From contig CAVWNW010000004.1 in assembly GCA_963756425.1 (NCBI GenBank), positions 1 to 64,000 of the forward strand: a stretch of DNA of 64,000 bases, read 5' to 3'. Within the stretch, counting starts at the first letter, position 1. Every line of letters begins with the position of its first letter. This stretch comes from DASQUK01 sp963756425. GTDB lineage: Bacteria; Actinomycetota; Acidimicrobiia; Acidimicrobiales; VFJN01. The notes beneath the pieces were generated by a model that did not search any database, was not told where the DNA came from, and saw only the letters and a program-made list of their open reading frames with translations. A program made the translations under genes and the position numbers. This document shows positions 43,850-51,647 of this stretch, piece by piece.

Positions 43850-44555
43850 CGGTCAGTCGGCCGCTGTCCGCCGGAGCGGAGCCAACCTCTCGGGCCGGGA
43901 CCTGCGGGCGCCGCTGGTCCTCGCCGGCCGCCGCGGGTCCGCAGTCCTCGATGGCGCCAACGAGGAGGTCGCGCAGCATCGCGTCGGGCTCCGGCACGTA
44001 CGCGTGGGCGATGCCTACCACGGCGTGCCGGACGGTGTTGGGCGCGCCGTGCCGGTGGAAGCCCTTGACCGTCGTCCTCATGTCGCGGTTGAAGGACCGG
44101 GCCCAGTCCGCGGCGTGTGGGACCTGCTCCAGTGCCCTGCGGCTCTGCTCGCTGAGCTCGCCGGCCGGTCGCCCGTCGAGCTCGCACCGCACCTGTTCGG
44201 CGGCGAGCACGGCCACCGCCAGCACCCGTTGGCGCTCCTCGGAGACGACCGGCAACGCGAGGAGGGCCGCCCGGAGCGCGATCCGGACGTCTACGTGCGG
44301 ATCGGTGCTGGTCAACCCGATCACCGATGGCGCCAGCTCCACCAGGTCCCGTCGCCCGGCGTTGGAGGTGTGGTCGTTGACCAGGCGGGCCACCGCGCCG
44401 AGAAGCGGGTGGGTACAGATCGGGTGGTCGCTCCACTTCTCCCCGGCCAGGTACGACACCATCTCCATGAAGCACGCGCCCTTGCGCGCGTTCCGGTGCC
44501 TACCGCGGGACAGCTCGGGGATCAGCTCTGGGACTCGAGGGCCGTAACGGAACAT
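43842..44555 (-). CDS. Conserved protein of unknown function
   Basis: A 237-aa helical protein starting MFRYGPRVPELIPELSRGRH, with KGACFMEMVSYLAGEKWSDH and THPLLGAVARLVNDHTSNAG near the start. No family named with confidence; no P-loop or membrane segment is visible. I chose the ATG at 44555 (GGGAG six bases upstream), though a GTG at 44636 is open. It is convergent with and overlaps the membrane protein gene by eight bases. The C-terminal part is Pro- and Ala-rich. Confidence 0.6.
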   Translation of the reverse strand: MFRYGPRVPELIPELSRGRHRNARKGACFMEMVSYLAGEKWSDHPICTHPLLGAVARLVNDHTSNAGRRDLVELAPSVIGLTSTDPHVDVRIALRAALLALPVVSEERQRVLAVAVLAAEQVRCELDGRPAGELSEQSRRALEQVPHAADWARSFNRDMRTTVKGFHRHGAPNTVRHAVVGIAHAYVPEPDAMLRDLLVGAIEDCGPAAAGEDQRRPQVPAREVGSAPADSGRLTVS

Positions 44556-44783
44556 GGCACGCTCCCAAGTGCTCGCCAGGCCACTCCAGTCTGCGCCTTC
44601 CGCAGCGGCCTGACCAGCCCGTTGTTCGAGCGGCACCCCGGTGCACCATCACCGCCGTGGATTGCCCGAAACTTGGGCGCAGTCCAAGATCTGTGGTATC
44701 CAGACGCAGGCGTACGCGGAGACAGGGTTGTCAACTACGTCGGGCGATGCGAGTGCCAGCGAGACCAGGGTGAGAGGGGGGTG

Positions 44784-45731
44784 ATGTCGGCGGCCCGCAC
44801 GACCCACGAGACGCCGCCGGTCGAGCGCAGACCGGAGTTCCACGTCTTCCTCCCGCAGATGCGCATGGGCCTCGACGTGCTGGTCGACAAGGCCCGGGCG
44901 GCCGATGCGGCCGGCTTCGGTGGCATCGCCCTGATGGATCACCTGGCTCCGCCGATGGCCGAGGACCAGCCGATGCACGAGGCGATGATCACCGCCGCGT
45001 GGCTGGCCGCCCGCACGGACCGGCTGGCCGTCGGGCACCTGGTCCTGTGCGACGCCCTACGCCACCCCGCAGTGCTCGCCAAGCAGGCGGTGACGATCGA
45101 CCACGCGTCCCGGGGCCGCTTCGAGCTGGGGATCGGGTGGGGTTCGGTGCCCGACGAGCTCGACGCGTACGGGCTCGGCGACACGGCCCCGAGCGCCCGG
45201 GTGCGCCGGCTGGCGGAAAGCCTCGAGGTCATCACCGCGCTGTGGAGCGGTGAGACCGTCGACTTCGAGGGCGAGTTCCACCGGGTGAAGGGCGCCCGGC
45301 AGCTGCCGGCGCCGCTGGCGAGGATCCCGCTCCTCATCGGCGGCGCAGGCCGCAAGACACTGCCGCTGGTGGCCCGGTACGCAGACTGGTGGAACCTGCC
45401 GATCTACGCCCTGGAGCGCCTGGACGAGCTCCGGCCGGCGGCAGGCGGGGCCCGGGTGTCGATCCAGCAGCTGGTGGCGTTCGTGCCCAGCGAGGCGGAG
45501 CGCGCCCGGGTGACGGAGCTGGCCCTGCAACGCTTCGGCATGTACGGGAACGGGCTGGTCATCGGTGACGCCGCCCAACTGGTCGATCACTTCACGGCGC
45601 TGCATGATCGTGGCGTCGAACGCTTCTACACCTGGTTCTCGGACTTCGCCGACCTGGAGACGCTGGCCGCCTTCGGCACCGACGTGATCGAGACCCTGGC
45701 TCCCCGCGGAGGGGCGAGACCTTGGACCTGA
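44784..45731 (+). CDS. LLM class flavin-dependent oxidoreductase
   Basis: A 315-aa luciferase-like enzyme. Features are FHVFLPQMRMGLDVLVDKAR, the substrate-pocket region GGIALMDHLAPPMAEDQP, IDHASRGRFELGIGWGSVPD and PLLIGGAGRKTLPLVARYAD. The ATG follows GAGAGGGGG. It overlaps the next acyl-CoA dehydrogenase start by ten bases, so it opens a four-gene operon. A flavin- or F420-dependent oxidation of the same acyl substrate is plausible. Confidence 0.85.
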   Translation: MSAARTTHETPPVERRPEFHVFLPQMRMGLDVLVDKARAADAAGFGGIALMDHLAPPMAEDQPMHEAMITAAWLAARTDRLAVGHLVLCDALRHPAVLAKQAVTIDHASRGRFELGIGWGSVPDELDAYGLGDTAPSARVRRLAESLEVITALWSGETVDFEGEFHRVKGARQLPAPLARIPLLIGGAGRKTLPLVARYADWWNLPIYALERLDELRPAAGGARVSIQQLVAFVPSEAERARVTELALQRFGMYGNGLVIGDAAQLVDHFTALHDRGVERFYTWFSDFADLETLAAFGTDVIETLAPRGGARPWT

Positions 45732-46891
45732 CGCTCAGCCCGGACCAGAGCTTCTTCCAGGAGACGACCCGGCGGTTCCTGGAGGGCGAGGCGCCGCTGA
45801 CCAGGGTGCGGGAGCTGGCCGACGACGCGGCCGGCTTCGACCGTGGTTGGTGGCGACGGGGCGCCGAGCTGGGCTGGACTGCGTTCCTGGTGCCCGAGGA
45901 GCATGGCGGCGGCACTCTGTCGGGCGGGAGACTGGCCGACCTGGCGATCGTCGCCGAGGAGTTCGGGCGCCTGGTGTCGCCGGGTCCGCTCCACCCCACC
46001 AACATCGTGGCCGGCGCCCTGACCGTCTCCGGAACCCCGCAGCAGCGGGCCGAGGTGCTGCCCGGCATCGTGAGCGGCGACCTGGTCGCCACCTGGTGCT
46101 TCGCCGAACCCGGCCGCGGTTGGTGGCCGAGCGACGTGGAGCTCGCGGCACGCCGCAGCGGCGACGGGTTCGTGCTCACCGGCACCAAGGCGATGGTCGA
46201 GGCCGCGGGCGAGGCCGACTGGTTCCTGGTCAGTGCCCGCTCGGACGGCGGCGACGGCGGGCTGGTCCAGTTCCTCGTGCCGCGCGACGCTCGCGGCCTG
46301 ACCGTGAGCCCGATGCGGGGCCTCGACCTGGTGCGGCGGTTCGGGCAGGTCCGGTTCGACGGCGTCGCCGTGCCCGGCACCGCCCGGGTCGGTGCCGGCG
46401 ATGCGACGGCCGACGTCGAGCGCCAGCTGCAGATAGGCGCCACCCTCGAATGCGCGCAGATGGCGGGCGCCGCCGACCGGGTCCTGGAGTTCACGGCCGC
46501 ATACGCACTCGACCGCTACTCGTTCGGCCGCCAGCTGGCGTCGTACCAGGCCCTGAAGCATCGCTTCGCCGACATGAAGCTGTGGCTGGAAGCCACGCAC
46601 GCCACCGTGTCGGGCGCGGCCCAGGCGGTCGACGGCGCCGCCACCGGGGGGAACGGCACGGGCGCCCAGGGACGCCTCGGTGGCGCCGGCCGGCTGGTCA
46701 GCGCCGCCAAGGTGTACGTCGGCGATCGGGTCCCCGAGCTCGTCCAGGACTGCGTGCAGATCCACGGGGGCATCGGGCTGACCTGGGAGCACGACATCCA
46801 CCTGTACCTGCGGCGGGTGACGCTCGGGCGGGCCCTCTACGGCACGCCCGACGACCACCGCGAGCGCCTGGCCGTGGCTGCTGGGCTGTAG
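45722..46891 (+). CDS. Acyl-CoA dehydrogenase, small-type subunit
   Basis: A 389-aa acyl-CoA dehydrogenase. N-terminal helical domain with LSPDQSFFQETTRRFLEGEA; FAD/substrate region FAEPGRGWWPSDVELAARRS; the C-terminal segment is QIHGGIGLTWEHDIHLYLRR. It lacks the GGxTEMxRNIIxERVLG tail found in the partner. TTG start at 45722 inside the upstream gene. Paired with 46912. Adjacent genes of this type in actinomycetes often encode heteromeric (alpha-beta) acyl-CoA dehydrogenases for steroid-like substrates; this is inference here. Confidence 0.86.
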   Translation: MDLTLSPDQSFFQETTRRFLEGEAPLTRVRELADDAAGFDRGWWRRGAELGWTAFLVPEEHGGGTLSGGRLADLAIVAEEFGRLVSPGPLHPTNIVAGALTVSGTPQQRAEVLPGIVSGDLVATWCFAEPGRGWWPSDVELAARRSGDGFVLTGTKAMVEAAGEADWFLVSARSDGGDGGLVQFLVPRDARGLTVSPMRGLDLVRRFGQVRFDGVAVPGTARVGAGDATADVERQLQIGATLECAQMAGAADRVLEFTAAYALDRYSFGRQLASYQALKHRFADMKLWLEATHATVSGAAQAVDGAATGGNGTGAQGRLGGAGRLVSAAKVYVGDRVPELVQDCVQIHGGIGLTWEHDIHLYLRRVTLGRALYGTPDDHRERLAVAAGL

Positions 46892-46911
46892 GACGAGGAC
46901 GAGGGAACCCG

Positions 46912-48216
46912 ATGGTCGACACCACTGCCGCCACCGCCACCGCAGGCCGCGAGGACCTCGACGCCTACCGCCAGCGGCTCCGGGCCTGGCTCGCCGAGAA
47001 CATGCCCAAGCTGGCGCCGGGCGCCGACTGGGACCCGCTGCGTGACGACGACGACCGCGCCAGCCGGGCCCGCGAGCTGCAGCGTCGCCTCTACGACGGC
47101 GGGTTCGCAGGCATCTGCTACCCGCGGGAGTACGGCGGTCAGGGCCTGCCCATCGAGTACCAGCGGGTGTTCGACCAGGAGTCGCAGGGCTACGAGCTGC
47201 CCGCCCTGTTCAGCGTGCCCACCCTGTCGATCTGCGGTCCCACCGTCCTCGAGTTCGGGACCGAGGCGCAGAAGCAGCGCTACATCCCGGCCTTCATCCG
47301 CGGCGACGAGCTATGGGTCCAGTTCATGTCCGAGCCCTCGGGCGGCTCCGACATGGCGGGCGCCCTCACCCGGGCCACGCGCGACGGCGACGTCTTCCTG
47401 CTCAACGGCTCGAAGATCTGGAGCACGTACGCGTACCGGTCGGACTTCGCACTGTGCCTGGCCCGCACCAACTGGGACGTGCCCAAGCACCGCGGCCTGA
47501 CGATGTTCATCGTCCCCATCCACCATCCGGGCATCACCGTCAACCAGATCAAGATGGTGGACGGCACCGAGGAGTTCTGCGAGGAGTTCTTCGACGACGC
47601 CGCCATCCCCGCCGAGAACGTGCTCGGCCAGGTCGACGACGGGTGGACGGTGGCGACACGCCTGCTGTTCCACGAGCGGGCCGCGGTGGGCGGTGCCTCG
47701 CCCTACACCAGCGGCCGGTCGGCGGGCCGCACAGAGACCCTCGTGGACGATCTCGTGGACCTGGCCAAGGCCCGCGGGAAGGGCGACGATCCCCTGGTCC
47801 GCCGCCTGATCGGGCAGGTCGAGGCGCTCTCGATCGTGCAGGGCCAGCTCGCCCAGCGCGTGCGTGCGGGGCTCGAGACGGGCCACTTCGCGGGCCCCGC
47901 CGGATCGCTGGTGCGGCTCTTCGCCGGGACCGCGTCCGTCGAGCGCGCCAAGATCGCTCTGGAGATCGCCGGTGACGAGGCGGTCGTCTGGGACGCAGAT
48001 GCGGACGGCCGCTTCGGCCTCGCCTACATCAGGCGCCAGTCGTCATCCCTCGGAGGAGGCAGCACGGAGATGGCGCGCAACATCATCAGCGAGCGCGTCC
48101 TGGGCATGCCCCGCGAGTACGCCGCCGATCGCGACGTGGCGTTCCGCGAGGTGCGCCGCAACACGGTGCCGTCCCCGAGGCGGACCACCGAACGTTCCAC
48201 GGAGGAGAGTGGGTGA
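46912..48216 (+). CDS. Acyl-CoA dehydrogenase, large-type subunit
   Basis: A 434-aa flavoprotein dehydrogenase. Landmarks: YPREYGGQGLPIEYQRVFDQ (N-terminal domain), FMSEPSGGSDMAGALTRATR (FAD-binding region, about residues 143-162), NGSKIWSTYAYRSDFALCLA, and the tail LGGGSTEMARNIISERVLGM. It likely introduces a double bond into an acyl-CoA. ATG with GAGGGAA upstream. It sits 20 bp after the small-type dehydrogenase and overlaps the small protein gene at its stop. Confidence 0.88.
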   Translation: MVDTTAATATAGREDLDAYRQRLRAWLAENMPKLAPGADWDPLRDDDDRASRARELQRRLYDGGFAGICYPREYGGQGLPIEYQRVFDQESQGYELPALFSVPTLSICGPTVLEFGTEAQKQRYIPAFIRGDELWVQFMSEPSGGSDMAGALTRATRDGDVFLLNGSKIWSTYAYRSDFALCLARTNWDVPKHRGLTMFIVPIHHPGITVNQIKMVDGTEEFCEEFFDDAAIPAENVLGQVDDGWTVATRLLFHERAAVGGASPYTSGRSAGRTETLVDDLVDLAKARGKGDDPLVRRLIGQVEALSIVQGQLAQRVRAGLETGHFAGPAGSLVRLFAGTASVERAKIALEIAGDEAVVWDADADGRFGLAYIRRQSSSLGGGSTEMARNIISERVLGMPREYAADRDVAFREVRRNTVPSPRRTTERSTEESG

Positions 48217-48533
48217 TGGATCATTTGGAGCTGCGTCCCGGCTCGCGGCTGCGCAGCGCCGTCGATGCCACCGAGGTGGTCGTGGTGAAGGCCCCGGCGG
48301 GGCCCGTCGATCTGCGCTGCGGAGGCCATCCGATGGTGCCGCTGGGCTCCGACGGCGGGGCCGGGGCGACTCCGTCGCCCGATCACGCGGGTGGCACCCT
48401 GCTGGGCAAGCGCTACGTCGACGCCGACCAGACCCTGGAGGTGCTGTGCACCAAGCCCGGGGACGGCTCGCTCTCGGTCGGTGACGAGCCCCTCCAGATC
48501 AAGGAAGCCAAGCCCCTACCCGCATCGGACTGA
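48213..48533 (+). CDS. Small conserved protein linked to acyl-CoA dehydrogenase
   Basis: A 106-aa protein (or 105 aa from the ATG at 48216). It begins MDHLELRPGSRLRSAVDATE and has two well-placed cysteines, in VDLRCGGHPMVPLG and LEVLCTKPGDGSLSVGDEPL. The beta-strand-rich pattern suggests a compact sheet fold; no domain named. It overlaps the dehydrogenase stop by four bases (GTGA), so it is made together with it, and it may be an accessory subunit or redox/metal adaptor. Its stop codon lies within an inverted repeat. Confidence 0.6.
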   Translation: MMDHLELRPGSRLRSAVDATEVVVVKAPAGPVDLRCGGHPMVPLGSDGGAGATPSPDHAGGTLLGKRYVDADQTLEVLCTKPGDGSLSVGDEPLQIKEAKPLPASD

Positions 48534-48627
48534 GGGTCGATGCCGCGGATCATGGAGGAGGCACCGATGGGGGCGACCAGACGCATGCCAACCGGCGGCA
48601 TCGACCCTCACTGAGGGTCGGCGCCGC
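48531..48627. terminator. Nested inverted repeats at a convergent gene end
   Basis: TGAGGGTCGATGCCGC (48531-48546) is perfectly complementary in inverse to 48595-48610 (16 bp, 48-nt loop). The right arm also pairs with a third copy at 48612-48627 (CGACCCTCA-C-TGAGGGTCG). So two alternative hairpins compete. The first arm includes the stop codon of the small protein gene. It probably ends transcription from either side, or regulates it. Confidence 0.55.
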
Positions 48628-48643
48628 GGCTCCCGGGGTGAGG

Positions 48644-49471
48644 TCACGGTGCTCCATGCGGAGGGTCGGCTGCGGCCATCGGCGTCCACCCACCGCCCTG
48701 AAGGTGGTTGCCGCCGTCGACGTCGATCACCACTCCGGTGATCGAGGCCGCCTCGTCGGACAGCAGGAAGGCGCAGGTGTTGGCGATGTCGTCGGCCGTC
48801 GCGAGCCGCCCCAGCACGAGGTTGCGCCCGGCGCCCGCGCCGTCGTCGGACTCCCACATCGACCGGGTCCCCGAGGTCTTGGTCAGACCGGGCGCCACGG
48901 CGTTCACCCTCACACCCAACGGCCCGAGATCGCGCGCCAGGGTGCGGGTCACGGCGTTGAGCGCCGCCTTGGCGGCGGCGTAGGCGATCATGGACGGGGT
49001 GGTCTTGTTGACGGTGCCGCTCGACACGTTGACGACGGCACCGCCCCCGTCCGCCAGGCCGCCCCGCAGCGCCTCCTGGATCAGCGCGATGGTGCCCCAC
49101 GTGTTCAGCTCGACCGTCTTCAGGTACGCCGCCCGGTCGATCTCACGGGGCGACCCCTGATACCGCGTCCCGCCCACCGTGTTGACCACGGCGTCGAGGC
49201 GCCCATAGCGGTCGACGGCAGCGTCCACCAACCGGCCGGCCGTGGCGTCGTCCTGCAGCGAACCGGCGACGCCGGCGACCTCGAGGCCCTCGTCGCGCAG
49301 CTCGCGCTCGGCGGTGCGGAGCTGCTCGTCGGAGCGGCCGTTGATGATCACCGACGCGCCCTCGTGCGCCAGGCGGCTGGCGGTGGATCGGCCGATGCTG
49401 GGGTCGTGCGAAGACCCGGTGACGATGGCCACCTTGCCCCGGAAGCGGCCACCCGCAGCGCCCGTGTCCAT
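48644..49471 (-). CDS. SDR family oxidoreductase
   Basis: A 275-aa short-chain dehydrogenase. The cofactor motif is VAIVTGSSHDPSIGRSTASR (an expanded TGxxxxxSIG form, about residues 14-33). NTVGG takes the NAG position; the active site is NVSSGTVNKTTPSMIAYAAA KAAL (Tyr and Lys in YAAAK). The C-terminal substrate lid ends FLLSDEAASITGVVIDVDGG. It resembles FabG-like reductases. TATCGT seven bases before the ATG on the minus strand suggests leaderless transcription. Divergent from 49516. Confidence 0.87.
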   Translation of the reverse strand: MDTGAAGGRFRGKVAIVTGSSHDPSIGRSTASRLAHEGASVIINGRSDEQLRTAERELRDEGLEVAGVAGSLQDDATAGRLVDAAVDRYGRLDAVVNTVGGTRYQGSPREIDRAAYLKTVELNTWGTIALIQEALRGGLADGGGAVVNVSSGTVNKTTPSMIAYAAAKAALNAVTRTLARDLGPLGVRVNAVAPGLTKTSGTRSMWESDDGAGAGRNLVLGRLATADDIANTCAFLLSDEAASITGVVIDVDGGNHLQGGGWTPMAAADPPHGAP

Positions 49472-49478
49472 CCGCCGA

Positions 49479-49484
49479 ACGATA
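49479..49484 (-). promoter_or_regulatory. -10 element for leaderless SDR
   Basis: TATCGT on the minus strand is seven bases upstream of the SDR ATG at 49471. No clear -35 was found at 16-18 bp. It fits the leaderless pattern seen for other genes in the window. Confidence 0.4.
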
Positions 49485-49515
49485 CAAACACTCGAACCGA
49501 CAACGAGGAGTGCCC

Positions 49516-50331
49516 GTGGACGACTATCCGGTCAAGGTCGGCAGCATGCTCTTCACGATGGTCGACCCCCATCGTGGCCACGAGGTGGCCTACAACCGCT
49601 GGTACGAGCGGGACCACTTCTATGCGGGCTGCCTGATCGGTCCCTGGCTGTTCGCCGGTGGCCGCTGGGTCGCGACGCGCACGCTGAAGGACCTGCGATT
49701 CCCGGCCGACAGCCCGTTCGCCGACCCCGTCGACGCCGGCTCGTATCTGTCCATCTACTGGGTCCACGAGGGGCACGAGGGGGAGCACTTCGCGTGGGCG
49801 ACCAAGCAGGTGCGGTGGCTCTACGGCAACGGGCGGGGCTTCGACGAGCGGACGCACGCCCACACGGCGCTGTACTCCCTGGTCGCCCGCCACGATCGCG
49901 ACGCCGACGGCGTGCCGCTCGAGCTGGCGCTCGACCACGGCTACGACGGGCTGGGCGTGGTAGTGGTCGAGCCGTCCGACGGGGTGACCCGCGACGAGCT
50001 GGTGGCCCACCTGTCGGCGGAGGCGGTCCCGGCACTGTTCGAGGGCGACCGGGCCAGCGGCGTCGCGTTGGGCTCGACCTGGCGGGTCATGCCGATGGGC
50101 GGCCAGTCGGAGGGCGCACCGCCTCCGCCCATGGCGCTCGGGACCGACGGAGGCAGTCCCGAACGCGTGGTGCAGCTGCTGTTCCTCGAGGGCGACCCGG
50201 CGTCGTCCTGGGATCGGATCCGTGCCTACGCGGATCGCGTGGGCACGGGCGGGTCCGGGCGGGTGACGTTCGCGGCCCCATTCTTGGCCACGGTGGTCGG
50301 CACCGACACGTACACCGACCAGCTCTGGTGA
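49516..50331 (+). CDS. Conserved protein, possible EthD-like dimeric barrel
   Basis: A 271-aa protein. The N-terminal part, VGSMLFTMVDPHRGHEVAYN followed by WYERDHFYAGCLIGPWLFAG, resembles the RWYDxxH pattern of EthD/DUF-type alpha-beta barrel proteins. A second half (VVQLLFLEGDPASSWDRIRA) looks like another half-barrel, so it may be a two-repeat barrel. No catalytic residues can be assigned. GTG at 49516 is preferred because GAGGAG lies six bases before it; a GTG at 49510 is open. Divergent from the SDR gene. Confidence 0.6.
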   Translation: MDDYPVKVGSMLFTMVDPHRGHEVAYNRWYERDHFYAGCLIGPWLFAGGRWVATRTLKDLRFPADSPFADPVDAGSYLSIYWVHEGHEGEHFAWATKQVRWLYGNGRGFDERTHAHTALYSLVARHDRDADGVPLELALDHGYDGLGVVVVEPSDGVTRDELVAHLSAEAVPALFEGDRASGVALGSTWRVMPMGGQSEGAPPPPMALGTDGGSPERVVQLLFLEGDPASSWDRIRAYADRVGTGGSGRVTFAAPFLATVVGTDTYTDQLW

Positions 50332-50431
50332 CGCCGGGCGGCCTCGGCCCTGGCGCCTGGGCCCGTCCCTCGATCGCCCACCAGACCCGCTCCGGGTGAG
50401 CGGGACGAAGGGCGCAGTAGCATCCGCCGAC

Positions 50432-50447
50432 GACCAACCGGTTGGTC
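50432..50447. promoter_or_regulatory. Perfect 16-bp palindrome GACCAACCGGTTGGTC
   Basis: It lies 14 bp before the start of the hotdog gene. CCAAC/GTTGG half-sites like these are common TetR-family operators in actinomycetes. Candidate operator for the gene at 50462 and perhaps the following operon; the regulator is unknown. Confidence 0.55.
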
Positions 50448-50461
50448 AGGGAAGGCTGCCG

Positions 50462-50737
50462 ATGCCCGAGGACATTCGCGAGCACCTCGGGCCGATCCAC
50501 GTCGTCCTGGAGGCCGCGGCGATGGAGCTCGCGTCCCGGGAGGCGGCCACCGACACGCTCCAGATCGAGGACTGGCACGTCATGTTCGTGGCGCGCGGCA
50601 AGGTCGGCCCTTTCCGCGTCGCCGGCGAGGCGATCGGCGGCCGGCAGGGGCGCGTCGCCTGTCGCCTGTCGCTGCACGACGAGGGCAACGGCGATCGGGT
50701 GGTCACCAGCGCGTCGGCGGTGTTCCGGCCCTCGTGA
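50462..50737 (+). CDS. Short hotdog-fold (thioesterase-like) protein
   Basis: A 91-aa protein. MPEDIREHLGPIHVVLEAAA is in the position of the hotdog central helix, and the end GPFRVAGEAIGGRQGRVACR then VVTSASAVF matches the last strands of PaaI-type thioesterases. The N-terminal strands seem missing, so it may be a half-length variant or a truncated gene. AGGGAAGG precedes the ATG. A perfect palindrome lies just upstream. Confidence 0.6.
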   Translation: MPEDIREHLGPIHVVLEAAAMELASREAATDTLQIEDWHVMFVARGKVGPFRVAGEAIGGRQGRVACRLSLHDEGNGDRVVTSASAVFRPS

Positions 50738-50741
50738 CCCG

Positions 50742-50759
50742 CCGCACCGTCCGGTGCGG
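50742..50759. terminator. 8-bp near-palindrome after hotdog gene
   Basis: CCGCACCG-TC-CGGTGCGG sits between the hotdog gene and the FAH gene. It has no T-tract; it could be an operator or a weak terminator. TAGGTT (50770-50775) six bases before the next ATG may be a -10. Confidence 0.35.
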
Positions 50760-50781
50760 CGCAGTGCCCTAGGTTGACACC

Positions 50782-51624
50782 ATGCGCTTCGGCAACGTCG
50801 GTGGGCGGATGCAGCTGGTGGCCGGTGACGGGCTGGTCGACGTGGAAGAGGCATCCGGCGGGCGCCTGCCCGCCGACCCGGTGGCGGCGCTCGAACAGTG
50901 GGATGCGGTCGTCGAGTGGGCGGGGTCCGACGACGGGGTGTCGGCGCCGTCGGTCCCGCTGGCGGGCGCCGCCCTGCAGGGCCCCGTGCCGCGGCCGCGC
51001 CAGGTGTTCGGTGTGGGGCTGAACTACCGCCTGCACGTCGCCGAGGGTGGCCGGGACGTGCCCGAGGAGCCGGCGGTGTTCACCAAGTTCCCCAGCTGCA
51101 TCTCAGGGCCGACCAGCGAGATCCCGGTCGGCAGCGAGACCGTCGATTGGGAGGTCGAGCTGGTGGTGGTCCTGGGCCGGACCGCCCGCCGGGTCGGCGT
51201 CGACCGCGCCTGGGACCACGTCGCCGGGCTCATGGTGGGTCAGGACATCTCCGACCGGGCCGTCCAGATGCGGCCGCCGGCGCAATGGTCGCTCGCCAAG
51301 TCGTTCAGCGGCTTCGGCCCCACGGGCCCCTTCCTGGTGACCGCCGACGACGTTCCCGACCGGGACGACCTCGAGTTGGGCTGCTCGGTCAACGGCGAGG
51401 AGGTCCAGAAGGCACGGACATCCGACCTCATCTTCCCGGTGCCGGAGCTCGTCAGCCGCCTGTCCCACATCGTGACGCTGTGGCCGGGGGACCTGATCTT
51501 CACCGGCACCCCGTCGGGTGTCGGGTATGCCCGAACGCCGCCCCGGTTCCTCCACACCGCCGACGTGCTGACGAGCTACATCGAGGGCATCGGCGAGCTG
51601 CGCAACCCCTGCATCGAGCCCTGA
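50782..51624 (+). CDS. Fumarylacetoacetate hydrolase family protein
   Basis: A 280-aa FAH-superfamily enzyme. The conserved core is FGVGLNYRLHVAE (about residues 75-87), PAVFTKFPSCISGPTSEIPV, WEVELVVVLGRTARRV (metal-binding Glu pair) and VGQDISDRAVQMR. The glycine-rich PGDLIFTGTPSGVG is near the end. Related enzymes hydrolyse acylpyruvates, decarboxylate 2-oxo acids or act on 2-hydroxydienoates in ring cleavage. First gene of a plus-strand trio with a phosphotriesterase-like enzyme and an LLM protein. Confidence 0.86.
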   Translation: MRFGNVGGRMQLVAGDGLVDVEEASGGRLPADPVAALEQWDAVVEWAGSDDGVSAPSVPLAGAALQGPVPRPRQVFGVGLNYRLHVAEGGRDVPEEPAVFTKFPSCISGPTSEIPVGSETVDWEVELVVVLGRTARRVGVDRAWDHVAGLMVGQDISDRAVQMRPPAQWSLAKSFSGFGPTGPFLVTADDVPDRDDLELGCSVNGEEVQKARTSDLIFPVPELVSRLSHIVTLWPGDLIFTGTPSGVGYARTPPRFLHTADVLTSYIEGIGELRNPCIEP

Positions 51625-51647
51625 CCGGGTCCGACCCACGCGGCACG

